A stretch of 64,000 bases of DNA. Source: Phaeovulum molybdatiresistens (GTDB lineage Bacteria; Pseudomonadota; Alphaproteobacteria; Rhodobacterales; Rhodobacteraceae). The DNA lies in the NCBI RefSeq assembly GCF_023544865.1, contig NZ_JAMJFX010000010.1, forward strand, positions 56,984 through 120,983, read 5' to 3'. Positions 27,543 through 35,763 of this stretch are shown in pieces. A model generated the notes under the pieces. That model was given only the letters and a program-made list of their open reading frames with translations. It made no database searches and had not been told where the DNA came from. The position numbers and the translations under genes are program-made. Position 1 is the first letter of the stretch. Each line of letters begins with the position of its first letter.

Positions 27543-28097
27543 ATGGCCGGAGAAGAGTTTGCGGAATTGGGCACCGATCGGTCGCTGCTTTTGGTCGATG
27601 ATGACGTGCCATTCCTGACACGGTTGGCGCGGGCGATGGAAAAGCGTGGCTTCATTCCGGAAACCGCCGAAACCGTGGCCGCCGCGAAGGCCATCGCGAT
27701 TTCGCGGCCGCCTGCCTATGCCGTTGTCGACCTGCGCCTTGAGGATGGGAACGGTCTTGAAGTGGTCGAGGTGTTGCGCGAACGCCGTCCCGATGCGCGG
27801 ATCGTGGTTCTGACGGGTTATGGCGCCATTGCGACGGCAGTGGCGGCGGTCAAGATTGGCGCGACCGATTACCTGTCGAAGCCGGCCGATGCCAATGACA
27901 TCACGAATGCGCTTTTGTCGCGTGCCGACAATCACCCGCCCCCGCCCGAAAACCCCATGAGCGCGGATCGCGTTCGTTGGGAACATATCCAGCGGGTTTA
28001 TGAATTGTGCGACCGCAATGTCAGCGAGACGGCGCGGCGGCTGAATATGCACCGGCGCACGTTGCAGCGGATTCTTGCAAAGCGCAGTCCGAAATAA
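27543..28097 (+). CDS. regA: Redox response regulator RegA/PrrA
   Basis: DNA-binding response regulator partnered with RegB. The receiver domain has the DDD acidic pocket (LLLVDDDVPFLTRLARAMEKRGF), phospho-acceptor Asp63 in VVDLRLEDGNGLEVVEVLRERRPD, and LTGYGAIATAVAAVKIGATDYLSKP. A proline hinge, PPPPENPMSADRVRWEHIQRVYE, leads to the Fis-type helix-turn-helix NVSETARRLNMHRRTLQRILAKRSP. Starting at 27543 gives 184 aa and puts the phospho-Asp at 63 as in R. capsulatus; the ATG at 27537 has slightly better Shine-Dalgarno spacing from AGGAG. It follows senC by about 77 bases. Confidence 0.96.
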   Translation: MAGEEFAELGTDRSLLLVDDDVPFLTRLARAMEKRGFIPETAETVAAAKAIAISRPPAYAVVDLRLEDGNGLEVVEVLRERRPDARIVVLTGYGAIATAVAAVKIGATDYLSKPADANDITNALLSRADNHPPPPENPMSADRVRWEHIQRVYELCDRNVSETARRLNMHRRTLQRILAKRSPK

Positions 28098-28191
28098 CCG
28101 TATTTCGGTGAGAAACGCTTAGGTTTTCATTGTGATCTTGCGCGAAATGTTTATACGATCGCGCAATTGCACATTCATGCGGAGACTTGCC

Positions 28192-28500
28192 GTGAATATC
28201 GATGCCCTTTCCCTGAACGAACTCAAGACGCTTCGCGCGCAGGTTGACCGCGCGATTGCGTCCTATGAAGACCGCAGAAAGAAAGAAGCCCTTGCTGAAC
28301 TGGAAGAAGTTGCGCGCAAGATGGGATTTTCGCTGCCTGAATTGATGGCCATTCAGGGTGAGCGCAAGCGTAAACCCGGCACGGCGAAATACGCCAATCC
28401 GGCCGATCCCTCGCAAACCTGGACCGGGCGTGGACGCAAGCCCAACTGGGTCACGCAGGCACTGGATGCGGGCAAATCGCTGTCGGATCTGGCAATCTGA
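28192..28500 (+). CDS. hvrA: H-NS family trans-acting regulator HvrA
   Basis: A 102-aa H-NS-like nucleoid-associated protein; in R. capsulatus HvrA lies after regA and adjusts photosynthesis and nitrogen-fixation genes. The start is a GTG seven bases after GGAG, which gives NIDALSLNELKTLRAQVDRAIASYEDRRKKEALAELEE, the oligomerisation coiled coil. The DNA-binding tail TWTGRGRKPNWVTQALDAGKSLSDLAI is at the C-terminus. An upstream in-frame ATG (28177) lacks a Shine-Dalgarno. Confidence 0.9.
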   Translation: MNIDALSLNELKTLRAQVDRAIASYEDRRKKEALAELEEVARKMGFSLPELMAIQGERKRKPGTAKYANPADPSQTWTGRGRKPNWVTQALDAGKSLSDLAI

Positions 28501-28506
28501 TCCGGC

Positions 28507-29397
28507 TCATTTCCGGGCGGCTGTTTCGGATTTCAGCCAGTCTATGAAAATGCGTGCGGCTTCGGGCATTGGTCCGGGAAGCCGCACGACATGATAGCCA
28601 AGGCTTGCATCCCGAATCTCGTGGATTTTGACGAGCCCGCCGCTTTGCAAATCATCTTCGATCAAAGCCTCGCTTTCCAGATGCAGGCCCAGTCCTTCGC
28701 GCGCTGCGGCCAGGGCAAGTTCCTCATTCGGGAATTCGTTGAACCGAAGCTTTGCCGGATCAAGACCGATCGATTCCAACAATTGCATCTGTTCGGGCCA
28801 GTCGCCTTCGCGAACCCAGGGCAATTTCGCCATGTCCTGCAACGAAAGACCTGTTCGCCCGCCCAGAAGGTCCGGCGCGCCGACAACGATCTGCGGCGCC
28901 GCTGTCAGGAATTCGGAAACAACGCCCGGCCAGGTGCCGTCGCCAAAACGAATGCCCAGCGTGGCGCCGGCTTCGCGCAGGTCAACGATGCGATGGTCCG
29001 GCAACAGCGATAGCGGAATTTCCGGGTGGCGCCGCCAGAACCGCGCCAGCCGCGGCATCAGCCATTCTGATGCAAAGGCGGGCGGCAGCGTCACAGTCAG
29101 CGGGCGTTCGGCGGTTGCCTGGCGCAGGCTTTCCGCCGCGGTCTGGATCAGCCCGAACCCGTCGGTCAGCGCCTTGGCCAGCCGTTCGCCATCAGGTGTC
29201 AGGCGTAGCTGCTTGCCGTCGCGCCAGACCAGGGGGGTGGCCAGATGGTCCTCCAGCGCGCGGACCTGTTGCGCAATGGCAGCGTGGGTCACGTTCAGCG
29301 CGCGCGCAGCGGCGCTGAAACCGCCCTCGCGCGCCGTGGCGGAAAAGGCGCGCAACGCGGTCAGCGGCGGCATGCGGCGCCAGTCGATCTCGGTCAT
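28507..29397 (-). CDS. LysR family transcriptional regulator (GcvA-like)
   Basis: A 296-aa LysR-type regulator. The HTH is in residues about 8-66 (MPPLTALRAFSATAREGGFSAAARALNVTHAAIAQQVRALEDHL), followed by an effector domain that matches the GcvA/AmpR subgroup pattern (LTVTLPPAFASEWLMPRLARFWRRHPEIPLSLLPDHRIVDLREAGATLGIRFGDG). R. capsulatus has a LysR gene, hvrB, next to ahcY; no ahcY is here, so I do not use that name. It converges with hvrA and is divergent from a 29-codon ORF across 99 bases that include a TTTCA-N6-TGAAA palindrome. Confidence 0.85.
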   Translation of the reverse strand: MTEIDWRRMPPLTALRAFSATAREGGFSAAARALNVTHAAIAQQVRALEDHLATPLVWRDGKQLRLTPDGERLAKALTDGFGLIQTAAESLRQATAERPLTVTLPPAFASEWLMPRLARFWRRHPEIPLSLLPDHRIVDLREAGATLGIRFGDGTWPGVVSEFLTAAPQIVVGAPDLLGGRTGLSLQDMAKLPWVREGDWPEQMQLLESIGLDPAKLRFNEFPNEELALAAAREGLGLHLESEALIEDDLQSGGLVKIHEIRDASLGYHVVRLPGPMPEAARIFIDWLKSETAARK

Positions 29398-29410
29398 CTG
29401 TTAGCTGATC

Positions 29411-29426
29411 TTTCAGGTCTTTGAAA
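29411..29426. promoter_or_regulatory. Candidate LysR-type operator (TTTCA-N6-TGAAA)
   Basis: A 16-bp interrupted palindrome with a T-N11-A core lies in the 99 bases between the LysR start and the divergent small ORF. This position is typical of autoregulatory LysR sites. No binding data exist for it. Confidence 0.4.
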
Positions 29427-29496
29427 ATTCCTGACTCGCCTTTCGTGTCACGTCAAGCGTAGAACCGGGCCGCAACGATAAAAGGAGGGTCAATCA

Positions 29497-29586
29497 ATGA
29501 TCCGTATCTTGGCCGAAGTCATGACAATCGCCATTGGCGGCTTTGCGCCGCGCCCGCGTTTCGCGGGCGAACGTGGCAAGCGCTGA
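29497..29586 (+). CDS. Small ORF, 29 aa, divergent from the LysR gene
   Basis: A 29-codon frame preceded by AAAGGAGGGT with seven bases to the ATG, the strongest Shine-Dalgarno in this region. The translation is hydrophobic in the first half (MIRILAEVMTIAIGGFA) and basic in the second (RPRFAGERGKR). It could be a small membrane protein or a leader peptide. Its position across a LysR operator suggests control by the adjacent regulator. No family is recognised. Confidence 0.5.
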   Translation: MIRILAEVMTIAIGGFAPRPRFAGERGKR

Positions 29587-29592
29587 TCCGCG

Positions 29593-30186
29593 TCAGGCGG
29601 TGCGTTCCGCCATAAGCGCATGGTGGCGCGCGGTATAGGCCGCGCGCGCCTCGGCCGGGGGGCGAAGCTGGATCGTCAGCCCCCGGGTCAGCAGGGGATC
29701 GGGCTTGCCGAACAGCCGATCCGCCTCGGTCGTTGAAAACCCCGCGATCTGTTCCGCCTCAAGCCGGGCCGAAACCATGTCGGCGGCCTTGATTGCCTTC
29801 TTGATCGGCGCAGGCAGGGCGGCGGGCAGGCCAAAGCGCAGATGCACCGCAGCCGTCAGGCGATCATCCAGTTCCTTGTAGGCGGGCCCGACCGCGGCCT
29901 TCACGGGGCTGATCATGTCGCCGATCACATATTCCGGCGCATCATGCAACAGCGCGGCAAGGCGCCATTTCGCCCCGATCCCGGGGTTGGCGCGGGCAAA
30001 GATTTCCTCGACCAGAAGCGAATGTTCGGCCACCGAATAGGCCCAATCGCCCCGTGTCTGGCCATTCCAGCGCGCAACGAAGGCAAGGCCATGGGCGATG
30101 TCTTCGACCTCGATGTCCAAAGGCGCGGGGTCAAGCAGGTCAAGCCTGCGTCCCGAAAGCATCCGTTGCCAGGCCCGTTTCGCCAT
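29593..30186 (-). CDS. HD-domain phosphohydrolase (5'-nucleotidase YfbR/HDDC2-like)
   Basis: A 197-aa HD-superfamily metal-dependent phosphohydrolase. The motifs VAEHSLLVEEIFAR (His), LAALLHDAPEYVIGDMISPVK (His-Asp) and a later aspartate in AIKAADMVSARLEAEQI supply the usual H, HD and D ligands. The layout resembles the YfbR 5'-deoxynucleotidase group; a nucleotide substrate is inference. The chosen ATG (MAKRAWQRMLSG) is the family-like start; one nine codons upstream is possible. It converges with the small ORF and is divergent from the secreted protein. Confidence 0.78.
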   Translation of the reverse strand: MAKRAWQRMLSGRRLDLLDPAPLDIEVEDIAHGLAFVARWNGQTRGDWAYSVAEHSLLVEEIFARANPGIGAKWRLAALLHDAPEYVIGDMISPVKAAVGPAYKELDDRLTAAVHLRFGLPAALPAPIKKAIKAADMVSARLEAEQIAGFSTTEADRLFGKPDPLLTRGLTIQLRPPAEARAAYTARHHALMAERTA

Positions 30187-30339
30187 GACGCCCCCATACC
30201 CATGCCGGGCCACCGCCCGCGCCGGCCGACAGTTACGGCTGCGCAGACGCGCTGTAAAGCCGCCGCGGCCCGGGGAACCGGATCCACGCGCGATGCGTTA
30301 GCAGGGGACAGAGGATGACAAGACCGAAAGGCCAGACCG

Positions 30340-30825
30340 ATGCGCGTCTATCTGAAAAGTGTTTTTCCCGCTGCCGCCCTTGCGGCGACCACGGCCGCCG
30401 CGTCGCTTTCTGCGGTGATCGGGGTTTCGGCGCAGGAACAGGTGACGCAGGTGGCCCTGACCAGTGGGGTCGATTCCGTCGCGTCGGGTCGGCCGATGGA
30501 TGATCTGGGCGCGCGCTATGGCGATCTGTCCGTCTTTGATGACATCGACCGGATTGGCGCCGATCAGCCCTATGACATCCCCTATTGCGACCGCCGGCCG
30601 CTGCTGCTGCAAACCCTGTCCGAGGATTTCGCCGAGGCGCCAGTCGCCCAGTCGCCGTTGGACGCAGGCCGCCGGGTCGAGCTTTGGGCCTCGGATGTGA
30701 TGGGCACCTGGACGGCGGTGTATACGCGTGCGGATGGGGTGTCTTGTGTCGTGTCGTCCGGCGTCGATTGGCAGCGGTCGACAGACCCGGTCGCGCTCTT
30801 GGAACAAGAGGGTCTGTTGGGATAA
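30340..30825 (+). CDS. Exported hypothetical protein
   Basis: A 161-aa protein with a clear signal peptide, MRVYLKSVFPAAALAATTAAASLSAVIGVSAQ, cleaving near SAQ-EQ. The mature part has two cysteines (IPYCDRRPLLLQTL and GVSCVVSSGVDW) that could form one disulfide, and the block SDVMGTWTAVYTRADGVSC. No family is recognised with confidence. It converges with amtB through a shared hairpin. It has no coupled neighbour. Confidence 0.75.
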   Translation: MRVYLKSVFPAAALAATTAAASLSAVIGVSAQEQVTQVALTSGVDSVASGRPMDDLGARYGDLSVFDDIDRIGADQPYDIPYCDRRPLLLQTLSEDFAEAPVAQSPLDAGRRVELWASDVMGTWTAVYTRADGVSCVVSSGVDWQRSTDPVALLEQEGLLG

Positions 30826-30829
30826 GAAA

Positions 30830-30857
30830 GACCCTGCCGAATGGCTTCGGCAGGGTC
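30830..30857 (-). terminator. Terminator of amtB, shared hairpin with convergent gene
   Basis: A perfect 12-bp inverted repeat (30830-30841 with 30846-30857) with a 4-base loop separates the two stop codons. On the minus strand it is followed by TTTCTTATCC, so it ends amtB; the plus-strand side lacks a T run. Confidence 0.85.
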
Positions 30858-30876
30858 CGTGGTATGGATACAGGCG

Positions 30877-32241
30877 TCAGCTCTTGACGAATTCTGGATA
30901 GGCTTCCATCCCAAGTTCGGCCTTGTCCAGGCCAAGGTATTCGGCCTCGGCGCTGGGGCGCAGCCCCATCACTGCCTTCAGCGCCAGCCAGACGATCCCC
31001 GAAATCACGAAGCTGAACACACCCACCGTCACGATCCCGATCAGCTGGACCGACAGGGACGCATCGGGGTTGGTGAAGACCACCGCGATGGTTCCATAGA
31101 TGCCGCAGACCAGGTGGACCGGAATGGCGCCGACCACGTCGTCGATCTTCAGCTTGTCCAGAAGTGGCACGGTCAGAACCACCAGCACACCACCGAAGGC
31201 ACCGATCAGCGTGGCCGCGCCCAGGCCCGGGGTCAGCGGTTCGGCGGTGATCGCGACCAGACCCGCCAACGCCCCGTTCAGGATCATCGTCAGGTCGGGC
31301 TTGCGGTAGATGATCTGCGTCAGCGCCAGCGCCCCAAGTGCCCCGCCCGCGGCTGCGGCATTGGTGTTGGCAAAGATCCGGCTGATATCGGCCATGTCGG
31401 AAATGGTGCCCATCGCCAGCTGCGATGCGCCGTTGAACCCGAACCAGCCCAGCCACAGGATGAAGGTGCCCAGCGTCGCCAGCGTCAGGTTGGACCCGGG
31501 CATCGCTACGACCTTGCCGTCCTTGTATTTGCCCAGCCGCGGGCCAAGGATCAGCACGCCCGCCAGCGCCGCCCAGCCGCCGACCGAATGCACCACGGTG
31601 GAGCCGGCGAAATCCAGAAAGCCCATCGCATCCAGAAAGCCGCCACCCCATTTCCAGCTGGCCTGGATGGGATAGATCAGCGCCGTCAGAACAAGCGTGA
31701 AGGCCAGGAACGGCCACAGCTTGATCCGTTCCGCCAGGGTGCCCGACACGATCGAGGCGGCGGTGGCGCAGAACATCACCTGAAAGAAGAAATCCGATCC
31801 GGTCGAGGCGTAGGAATAATCATCCACCGCATCCGAACCGACGCCCACCGCTTCCAGCGCGGCAAAGGCGAAGGCGCCCAGATAGCCGCCCGTCTCATCC
31901 GAGCCGATGGACCAGTTTCCCAGCGGATACATCAGGTTATAACCGATCAGGTAATAGGCCGTGCAGGCGATCGAGAACAGCGAGACGTTTTTCAACAACT
32001 GCATCGTCACGTTGCGCGACCGCACCAGCCCCGCTTCCAGCATCGCAAAGCCCGCCGCCATCCAGAACACCAGCATGCCGCCGATCAGGAACAGAAGCGA
32101 ATTCAGGATCCAGACCACATCGGTCGGCACCGCGACGGCGGCGGCGGTCGTTGCCTCGGGCGCGGCATCCTGCGCCAGCGCGGGCAGGGCCAGAACCGCG
32201 ACTGTCGCGGCAAGGCCCACAAGTTTCGGAAGGTTCTTCAT
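30877..32241 (-). CDS. amtB: Ammonium transporter AmtB
   Basis: Polytopic ammonium channel of 454 aa. The start MKNLPKLVGLAATVAVLALPALAQ gives a signal peptide, and an N-terminal frame extension upstream lacks support. Eleven or so membrane segments follow; the twin-histidine pore residues lie in DFAGSTVVHSVGGWAALAG and IPVHLVCGIYGTIAVVF. The C-terminal LRPSAEAEYLGLDKAELGMEAYPEFV is the GlnK-contact tail. It is 25 bases after glnK, the usual glnK-amtB pair, so GlnK probably gates it. Confidence 0.95.
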   Translation of the reverse strand: MKNLPKLVGLAATVAVLALPALAQDAAPEATTAAAVAVPTDVVWILNSLLFLIGGMLVFWMAAGFAMLEAGLVRSRNVTMQLLKNVSLFSIACTAYYLIGYNLMYPLGNWSIGSDETGGYLGAFAFAALEAVGVGSDAVDDYSYASTGSDFFFQVMFCATAASIVSGTLAERIKLWPFLAFTLVLTALIYPIQASWKWGGGFLDAMGFLDFAGSTVVHSVGGWAALAGVLILGPRLGKYKDGKVVAMPGSNLTLATLGTFILWLGWFGFNGASQLAMGTISDMADISRIFANTNAAAAGGALGALALTQIIYRKPDLTMILNGALAGLVAITAEPLTPGLGAATLIGAFGGVLVVLTVPLLDKLKIDDVVGAIPVHLVCGIYGTIAVVFTNPDASLSVQLIGIVTVGVFSFVISGIVWLALKAVMGLRPSAEAEYLGLDKAELGMEAYPEFVKS

Positions 32242-32266
32242 GTCTCTTTCCCCTGATCCCAGCATC

Positions 32267-32605
32267 TCAAAGCGCGTCGTCATTGGCTTCGCCGGTGCGC
32301 ACCCGCACCGCCTGTGCCACATCCAGAACAAAGATCTTGCCGTCGCCGATCTTGCCGGTGCGGGCGGAACTGCGGATCGTGTCCACCGCAGATTCGGCCA
32401 TCTGGTCCGGCACGACGATTTCCAGCTTCACCTTGGGCACGAAATTCACGGCATATTCCGCGCCCCGATAGATTTCGGTGTGGCCGGACTGGGCGCCAAA
32501 GCCCTTGATCTCGGTCACCATCATGCCGCGCACGCCGATGGCGGTCAGCGCTTCGCGGACCTCCTCAAGCTTGAACGGCTTGATTGCTGCAATGATGAGT
32601 TTCAC
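32267..32605 (-). CDS. glnK: Nitrogen regulatory protein PII (GlnK)
   Basis: A 112-aa PII signal protein. A GTG start at 32605 follows GGAAGGGATGACGAC and yields MKLIIAAIKPFKLEEVREAL, the standard family N-terminus. The T-loop carries the uridylylation tyrosine at Tyr51 (GHTEIYRGAEY), and TGKIGDGKIFVLDVAQAVRVRTGE is the ATP-binding B/C-loop region. Cotranscription with amtB supports GlnK over GlnB. A terminator-like hairpin lies in its 5' leader at 32695-32725. Confidence 0.94.
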   Translation of the reverse strand: MKLIIAAIKPFKLEEVREALTAIGVRGMMVTEIKGFGAQSGHTEIYRGAEYAVNFVPKVKLEIVVPDQMAESAVDTIRSSARTGKIGDGKIFVLDVAQAVRVRTGEANDDAL

Positions 32606-32694
32606 GTCGTCATCCCTTCCTTTGTCAGCAAGCGTTCCGGTGCCATTGGCGGGCACCCCACAATGCCAGCAGGCGCCCTTCGCAGGTGCAGCAC

Positions 32695-32725
32695 AAGAAA
32701 ACCGCCGAGGATGGCGCCGGCGGTT
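32695..32725 (-). terminator. Terminator-like hairpin in the glnK 5' leader
   Basis: An 8-bp perfect inverted repeat (AACCGCCG at 32700-32707, CGGCGGTT at 32718-32725) is followed on the minus strand by TTCTTG, giving TTTTCTT right after the stem. It lies about 90 bases upstream of the glnK GTG, so it could end a short leader RNA or attenuate glnK-amtB. A terminator for a gene upstream is unlikely because the next gene is divergent. Confidence 0.45.
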
Positions 32726-32734
32726 CGGGAAAAG

Positions 32735-32752
32735 TTGCACATTTTTTGCACA
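32735..32752. promoter_or_regulatory. Direct repeat TTGCACA-N4-TTGCACA between glnK and the PBP gene
   Basis: Two exact TTGCACA copies (32735-32741 and 32746-32752) with 4 T bases between them, in the 271-bp divergent spacer. The phase of 11 bp would place both on one face of the helix, as for a dimeric regulator. It is not the inverted arrangement of NtrC sites. Its function is unknown. Confidence 0.35.
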
Positions 32753-32876
32753 AATTGCGGCCAGCGCCCAAATTATGGGCGATCGCCAAACCGAATCGTG
32801 ATCCAAACCCGCTCCACAATCGGGGGCGGGGCGTGTAGGGTGACCGCCAAAACAACAGGCATCGGATCAGGCGAAT

Positions 32877-35096
32877 ATGGCGGGATCGGGCGGGCGGCGG
32901 ACGCCCCTGGTTGCAGACAAGCGCTATCCCTCGGGGGCGGCCCCCAAGGGAAGTTCCCCGCGCGGCGGATCGGGTGGCAAACGCCCCCCCCGGCGCAAGC
33001 TGGCGCGCGCGCCGCGCAAACGGGGCCTGATCGGGGGTCTGGTCGTCGGATTGGCAAGCCTGATCTGGCGGGTGATCTGGGGGATCGGCTGGCGCATCGC
33101 GATGATCGTGGCGCTGATCCTTGGCGGCGCATCGGCCTATTTCTACGCCAATCTGCCCGAACTGAACGCGCTTCTGGACGGGCGCAGCCGCGGGTCCGTC
33201 ACATTTCTGGATCGCGAAGGCAAGGTCTATGCCTGGCGCGGCGAAACCTTTGGCGGCCAGATCACCGCCGAAAATGTGTCACCGCATCTGAAGAACGCCG
33301 TGATCGCAACCGAGGACCGGCGCTTTTACCGCCATTTCGGCGTCAGTCCGCGCGGCATCGCCAGCGCGATCCGCATCAACATGTCCGAGGGGCGCGGCCC
33401 CTTTGAAGGCAATGGCGGGTCGACCATCACCCAGCAGGTGGCCAAGCTTTTGTGCCTGGGCGTGGACTATGACCCCGCGATCTGGAAGACCGAAGCCGCT
33501 TATGAGGATGACTGCCGGGGCGGTGGCATCAAGCGCAAGATCAAGGAAATTCCCTTCGCCCTGGCGATGGAACTGAAATACACCAAGGATGAGATCCTGA
33601 CGATCTACCTGAACCGGGCCTACATGGGCGCGGGCGCGCGCGGGTTTGAGGCCGCCGCGCAGCGGTATTTCGGAACCTCGGCTGCCAATGTGAACCCGCA
33701 GCAGGCGGCGATGCTGGCGGGTCTGCTGAAGGCGCCTTCGCGCTATGCCCCCACGACGAACCTGGAACGCAGCCAGGACCGGGCGGGCATGGTGCTGGCG
33801 CTGATGCGCGAACAGGGTTACCTGACCGATCCGCAATGGCAGGCCGCGCGCGCCAATCCCGCGATCCTGTCCGAGGCGGCGCAGAAACGCGCAGGCGGCT
33901 ATTTTGCCGATTGGGTGATGGATACGGCGCCTGATTTCCTGACCACAGAAACGACCGAGGATGTGATCATCCATTCCACCCTGGATCAGCGGCTTCAGGC
34001 CGCTGCCGAGGAAGCGCTTGCCGAGGTGTTCAAGACCAAGGTCAAGGAAGGCTCCGAGGCCGAGGCAGCCGTGGTGGTCATGTCTGCCGACGGCGCGGTG
34101 CGGGCTATGGTCGGCGGGCGCAAGACCAAGGTGTCGGGGGCCTTCAACCGCGCCACCCAAGCCAAGCGGCAGACGGGGTCCACCTTCAAGCCCTTCGTCT
34201 ATGCCGCGGCGCTGGACATGGGCTACACCCCCGATTCCATCATCGAGGACGCCCCCCTGACGATCAACGTCAGGGGATCAGGCCCATGGTCGCCCAAGAA
34301 TTACAGCCGTGAATTCCGCGGACCGATCACCCTGACTGAATCCCTGGCGCATTCGATCAACACCTCGACCGTGCGCCTGTCCGAGGCTGTGGGCCGCGAG
34401 GCGGTGCGCAAGGTGGCGGGCGATTTCGGCTTTGCCTCGGACCTTGCCGATGGACCGGCGCTGGCGCTGGGCGTGTCGGAATCGACCCTGGTCGAGATGA
34501 CCGGCGCTTTCGCGGGTATCCTGAACGGCGGATCGTCGGTGCAGCCCTATGGCCTGACGGAACTGCGTATCAAGGGCGACCCGGAGCCGCTGTTCGGCGC
34601 GGGCGGCGGCATTGGCGAGCGTGTGATTTCCGAACAGGCGGCGCGACAGCTGACCTACATGATGCATCAGGTGGTCCAAAACGGCACCGGCGGGCGGGCG
34701 CGCCTGCCCGACCGTCAGGTTGCGGGCAAGACCGGCACCACCCAGGCGGCCCGTGATGCCTGGTTCATCGGGTTCACAGCCGATTATGTGACCGGCGTCT
34801 GGATGGGCTATGACGACAACCGCCCCCTGACGGGTGTCACCGGCGGCGGCCTTCCCGCCGACATCTGGCGCGAGGTGATGCTGCGCGTCGAAAAGGGCCT
34901 TCCGGCAACACCGTTGCCGATGGCCGACCCGTCGGAGTGGCGCCGCAACGCCCCGGTGTACGAGGGCGAGGTCTATTCGAATGGCGGGGCTGCACCGGTC
35001 GTGCCGGCACCGTCCCGTCAGGCCGAACCCCGGCGCGAACCTGACATCGCCGAGCGCATCTTGCTGGAAGTTCTGGGCACGATCCTTGGGAATTGA
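32877..35096 (+). CDS. Class A penicillin-binding protein (PBP1a family)
   Basis: Bifunctional peptidoglycan glycosyltransferase/transpeptidase of 739 aa. The N-terminus is basic and disordered (residues 1-55), then a membrane anchor (IAMIVALILGGASAYFYA). The GT51 domain carries ATEDRRFYRHFGVSPRGIASAIR and GGSTITQQVAKLLCLG. The transpeptidase has STFK with nucleophile Ser435, SIN in HSINTSTVRLSEAVG, and KTGTTQAARDAWFIGFTADYVTGVWMGYDD. It is divergent from glnK. Confidence 0.94.
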   Translation: MAGSGGRRTPLVADKRYPSGAAPKGSSPRGGSGGKRPPRRKLARAPRKRGLIGGLVVGLASLIWRVIWGIGWRIAMIVALILGGASAYFYANLPELNALLDGRSRGSVTFLDREGKVYAWRGETFGGQITAENVSPHLKNAVIATEDRRFYRHFGVSPRGIASAIRINMSEGRGPFEGNGGSTITQQVAKLLCLGVDYDPAIWKTEAAYEDDCRGGGIKRKIKEIPFALAMELKYTKDEILTIYLNRAYMGAGARGFEAAAQRYFGTSAANVNPQQAAMLAGLLKAPSRYAPTTNLERSQDRAGMVLALMREQGYLTDPQWQAARANPAILSEAAQKRAGGYFADWVMDTAPDFLTTETTEDVIIHSTLDQRLQAAAEEALAEVFKTKVKEGSEAEAAVVVMSADGAVRAMVGGRKTKVSGAFNRATQAKRQTGSTFKPFVYAAALDMGYTPDSIIEDAPLTINVRGSGPWSPKNYSREFRGPITLTESLAHSINTSTVRLSEAVGREAVRKVAGDFGFASDLADGPALALGVSESTLVEMTGAFAGILNGGSSVQPYGLTELRIKGDPEPLFGAGGGIGERVISEQAARQLTYMMHQVVQNGTGGRARLPDRQVAGKTGTTQAARDAWFIGFTADYVTGVWMGYDDNRPLTGVTGGGLPADIWREVMLRVEKGLPATPLPMADPSEWRRNAPVYEGEVYSNGGAAPVVPAPSRQAEPRREPDIAERILLEVLGTILGN

Positions 35097-35099
35097 AAC

Positions 35100-35119
35100 G
35101 GCGGGCCATTTGGCCCGCC
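35100..35119. terminator. Bidirectional hairpin between the PBP gene and mlaC
   Basis: GGCGGGCCA (35100-35108) pairs with TGGCCCGCC (35111-35119). It begins four bases after the PBP stop and precedes the convergent mlaC stop. There is no strong T run on either side. Confidence 0.55.
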
Positions 35120-35133
35120 TGTGTCACCCGTAA

Positions 35134-35763
35134 TCAGGCCGTCTTCAGATCCTGGATCAGCAGGTCGATATTGCCGCGCCGCCGATCCAGCATCGCACCG
35201 ATTTCCGTGCGTTCCGAGGCGAGCATGTTCACCCCCTCGATGATGATGTTGAAGAACAGGTTTTTCCCCGACCTGTCCGAAACATGCCAAAGCACCTCAA
35301 AGGGGGCTTCGCCCTTCATAAAGGCGACAGAGCGCACTTCCCAGAAGGTCTTGACCTGACGCGCGCCGGTCACCTCGATCCGGCTGCCTTCGAATTCACG
35401 GAAACGGCGGCCATATTTGCGCGAAATATAGCTGCGGAACGCGGTGGTGAAGGCCTGCATCTGCGCGGCGGACGCGCTGCGTGCCGCCACCCCCAGCGCC
35501 GAACGTGCGATCGTGGCCACATCGGCATAGCGGGTGAAGATCCGTTCGAAATCAGCATAAAGCGCGGGGCCGGTCTTGCCCGAGGCGATGGCGGCATTCA
35601 CCTCGCCCAACGCGGTGTCGATCAGGGCGCGGGCCTGCGCATCGCTAAGCGCAAAGGCAGGCCGCGGCATGACAAGCGCCGCCGCCCCGGCCCCGATCAC
35701 GCCCAAGGCCGCGCGGCGCGACAGGTCATTGCGCGTAAGGGTCTTCGTAAGGGTCATAGGCAT
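35134..35763 (-). CDS. mlaC: MlaC-type phospholipid-binding ABC transporter auxiliary protein
   Basis: Periplasmic phospholipid carrier of the Mla pathway, which keeps lipid asymmetry in the outer membrane by moving lipids between MlaA and the inner-membrane MlaFEDB. The 209-aa frame has a signal peptide with twin arginine-like residues, RNDLSRRAALGVIGAGAAALVMPRPAFA. The MlaC core follows (YADFERIFTRYADVATIARSALG, RSYISRKYGRRFREFEGSRIEVTG, VRSVAFMKGEAPFEVLWHVSDRSGKNLFFNIIIEGVNML). The start is uncertain among ATGs at 35769, 35763 and 35757; all overlap the mlaA end. No mlaFED is in this window. Confidence 0.86.
   Translation of the reverse strand: MPMTLTKTLTRNDLSRRAALGVIGAGAAALVMPRPAFALSDAQARALIDTALGEVNAAIASGKTGPALYADFERIFTRYADVATIARSALGVAARSASAAQMQAFTTAFRSYISRKYGRRFREFEGSRIEVTGARQVKTFWEVRSVAFMKGEAPFEVLWHVSDRSGKNLFFNIIIEGVNMLASERTEIGAMLDRRRGNIDLLIQDLKTA

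Noticed and set aside
32606..32734. Sigma54 (-24/-12) promoter for glnK-amtB
   Set aside because: Two TGGCA look-alikes exist on the minus strand, but the GG-to-GC spacing is 11 and 13 instead of 10, so I do not call them.
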